From: Synanceia verrucosa | Taxonomy: Eukaryota > Chordata > Actinopteri > Perciformes > Synanceiidae | Assembly: GCA_029721515.1 (NCBI GenBank) | Contig: CM056556.1 | Span: 13,660,098-13,724,097 of the forward strand | Direction: 5' to 3' | Length of the DNA stretch: 64,000 nucleotides | Shown here: in pieces, positions 63,401 to 64,000 of the stretch | Numbering within the stretch: the first letter of the stretch is position 1 | Layout of the letters: each line of letters opens with the position of its first letter | The notes under the pieces: model-generated | What the model was told of the DNA's origin: nothing | Database searches by the model: none | Seen by the model: the letters and a program-made list of their open reading frames with translations, nothing else | Position numbers and translations under genes: made by a program

Positions 63401-63825
63401 AGCTGCAGTACTTCCTGAGATCCAACCATTTCCCCTACAGGGTCTCTGTGACATTCAATCCAATTATAGATTTCTTTAAATGCCATTTTATCCAAGGGGG
63501 GGCTGTGGCCTTTGGAAAAGCAGAAACGTGACCGTGTTCCTCCTCCTCCTCCTCTTCGTCAGTCTTGCCCATGGCACTCTGTCCTGCTGCGATACAACCA
63601 TGCTGGATGTGTACATCACTTGCCCTGATGTAGTGCTCTTGTTTTTCTTTGTCCTCCTCCTACTCCCACCATGCTGACCTCAGGATACACCCCAGCCCGA
63701 CCGCTGGCTCCATCACAGCAGCATCCTCAGTGAGCACCAATCAGGGCAAACCATCACTCCGCCGCATCAAAGGCCGCATTCACCGGAGCAAGAGCCTGGA
63801 CAGCATTGATCTCCTTGACTCCAAT
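56851..63825 (+). CDS. tjp1: TJP1 (ZO-1) alternative N-terminal exons; gene continues beyond right edge
   Basis: Scaffold that links tight-junction membrane proteins to actin. Exons 56851-56952 and 63684-63825 (intron 6.7 kb) encode the N-terminal extension known from vertebrate ZO-1 isoforms: MVNYQKYITVMQLALG, NKEHCLPPRKRMW, then IHPSPTAGSITAASSV, RRIKGRIHRSKSLDSID and a donor after LLDSN. The codon split TG|G across the intron gives W and keeps frame. The ATG at 56855 sits in an ideal ACCATGG context, so it can start translation itself. The 3' exons with PDZ1-3, SH3, GUK and ZU5 domains are off the window. The left boundary of the first exon is either the acceptor GGACAG|T at 56850 (if spliced from upstream exons) or further left if it is a transcription start exon. 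TJP1 is confident; a or b paralogue unknown. Confidence 0.9.
59453..59488. repeat. Short tandem repeat, unit about 15 bp
   Basis: AGAATTACTTGAC recurs with a 15-base period, giving two full and one partial copy. Low-complexity minisatellite seed. Confidence 0.85.
60404..60457. repeat. (TG)n microsatellite
   Basis: About 54 bases of pure TG in the TJP1 intron; the Cys-Val open frame across it is an artefact. Confidence 0.95.
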
Positions 63826-64000
63826 GTAAGTAAACTGACTGAAAGACCAACGCAATACATTAATGAGCTGTATCAACAAACCACAGACACAAAGGTATTA
63901 TCAAAGTGTACAGAACAAACACCACCATCACCTTCCGGACATTAGACAGACAAGAATGTGCCTCAGGAATGTGTTTTATCTGTGAAGGAGTGTTGTAGGA

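Larger units (their letters stand above)
56953..63683. other. TJP1 intron, 6.7 kb
   Basis: No exon recognised. Contains a GAT triplet run just after the donor (about 56977-57002), an AGT triplet run (59286-59309), a 15-bp tandem repeat (59453-59488) and a TG microsatellite (60404-60457). The remaining sequence is AT-rich, with no identifiable coding or RNA gene. Confidence 0.6.

Noticed and set aside
1..64000. CRISPR arrays, bacterial operons, phage or other prokaryotic systems
   Set aside because: All tandem repeats are simple microsatellites without unique spacers, and all confident genes are intron-bearing vertebrate genes.

Overview
This is vertebrate nuclear DNA, most probably from a ray-finned (teleost) fish. 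The genes are intron-rich with GT-AG splicing and encode vertebrate-specific proteins. There are many CA/TG and TA microsatellites, and the interspersed repeats (L2-type LINE, Tc1/mariner fragments, a tRNA-headed SINE) are of teleost type. Spacing is compact: five complete or nearly complete genes plus the start of a sixth lie in 64 kb. Gene order is ADAM10(-) FAN1(-) APBA2(+) DUOXA(-) DUOX(+) TJP1/ZO-1(+). From memory, the human orthologues all lie on chromosome 15q, so this looks like a condensed fish version of that block.

Region by region: 1-9281 holds the 5' two thirds of ADAM10 (signal peptide, prodomain, catalytic domain). Its disintegrin, transmembrane and cytoplasmic exons are off the left edge. 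10282-15735 is a full FAN1 DNA-repair nuclease: 13 coding exons, reading frame intact, 1000 codons before the stop. About 2.6 kb away and facing the other way is APBA2/Mint2 (18338-25539, 11 coding exons, 837 aa). DUOXA (26650-28535, minus) and DUOX (29495-41850, plus, 33 coding exons, 1528 aa) form the conserved head-to-head NADPH-oxidase/maturation-factor pair. They share a roughly 1 kb intergenic promoter in which a TATA box for DUOXA can be read.

The right third (46.4-63.8 kb) is mostly intron and repeats, but holds two exon groups that splice in phase. Two exons at 46454-46889 and 47495-47609 encode a basic stretch and a CARD (death-fold) domain. Exons at about 56851-56952 and 63684-63825 encode the known alternative N-terminus of ZO-1 (TJP1), whose PDZ/SH3/GUK body lies off the right edge. 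Exon phases allow a CARD-ZO-1 fusion transcript. This is the most interesting observation in the window, because the result would be a CARD-PDZ-SH3-GUK protein resembling the CARMA scaffolds. The splice junction itself is inferred, not shown.

The products do not form one pathway: ADAM10 is a membrane sheddase, FAN1 acts in interstrand-crosslink repair, APBA2 is a neuronal APP/Munc18 adaptor, DUOX/DUOXA make hydrogen peroxide at the apical membrane, and ZO-1 is a tight-junction scaffold. Only DUOX and DUOXA are functionally coupled. Exon boundaries were read by eye from splice consensus, frame continuity and remembered orthologue sequences. Cumulative exon lengths are in frame for FAN1, APBA2, DUOXA and DUOX.
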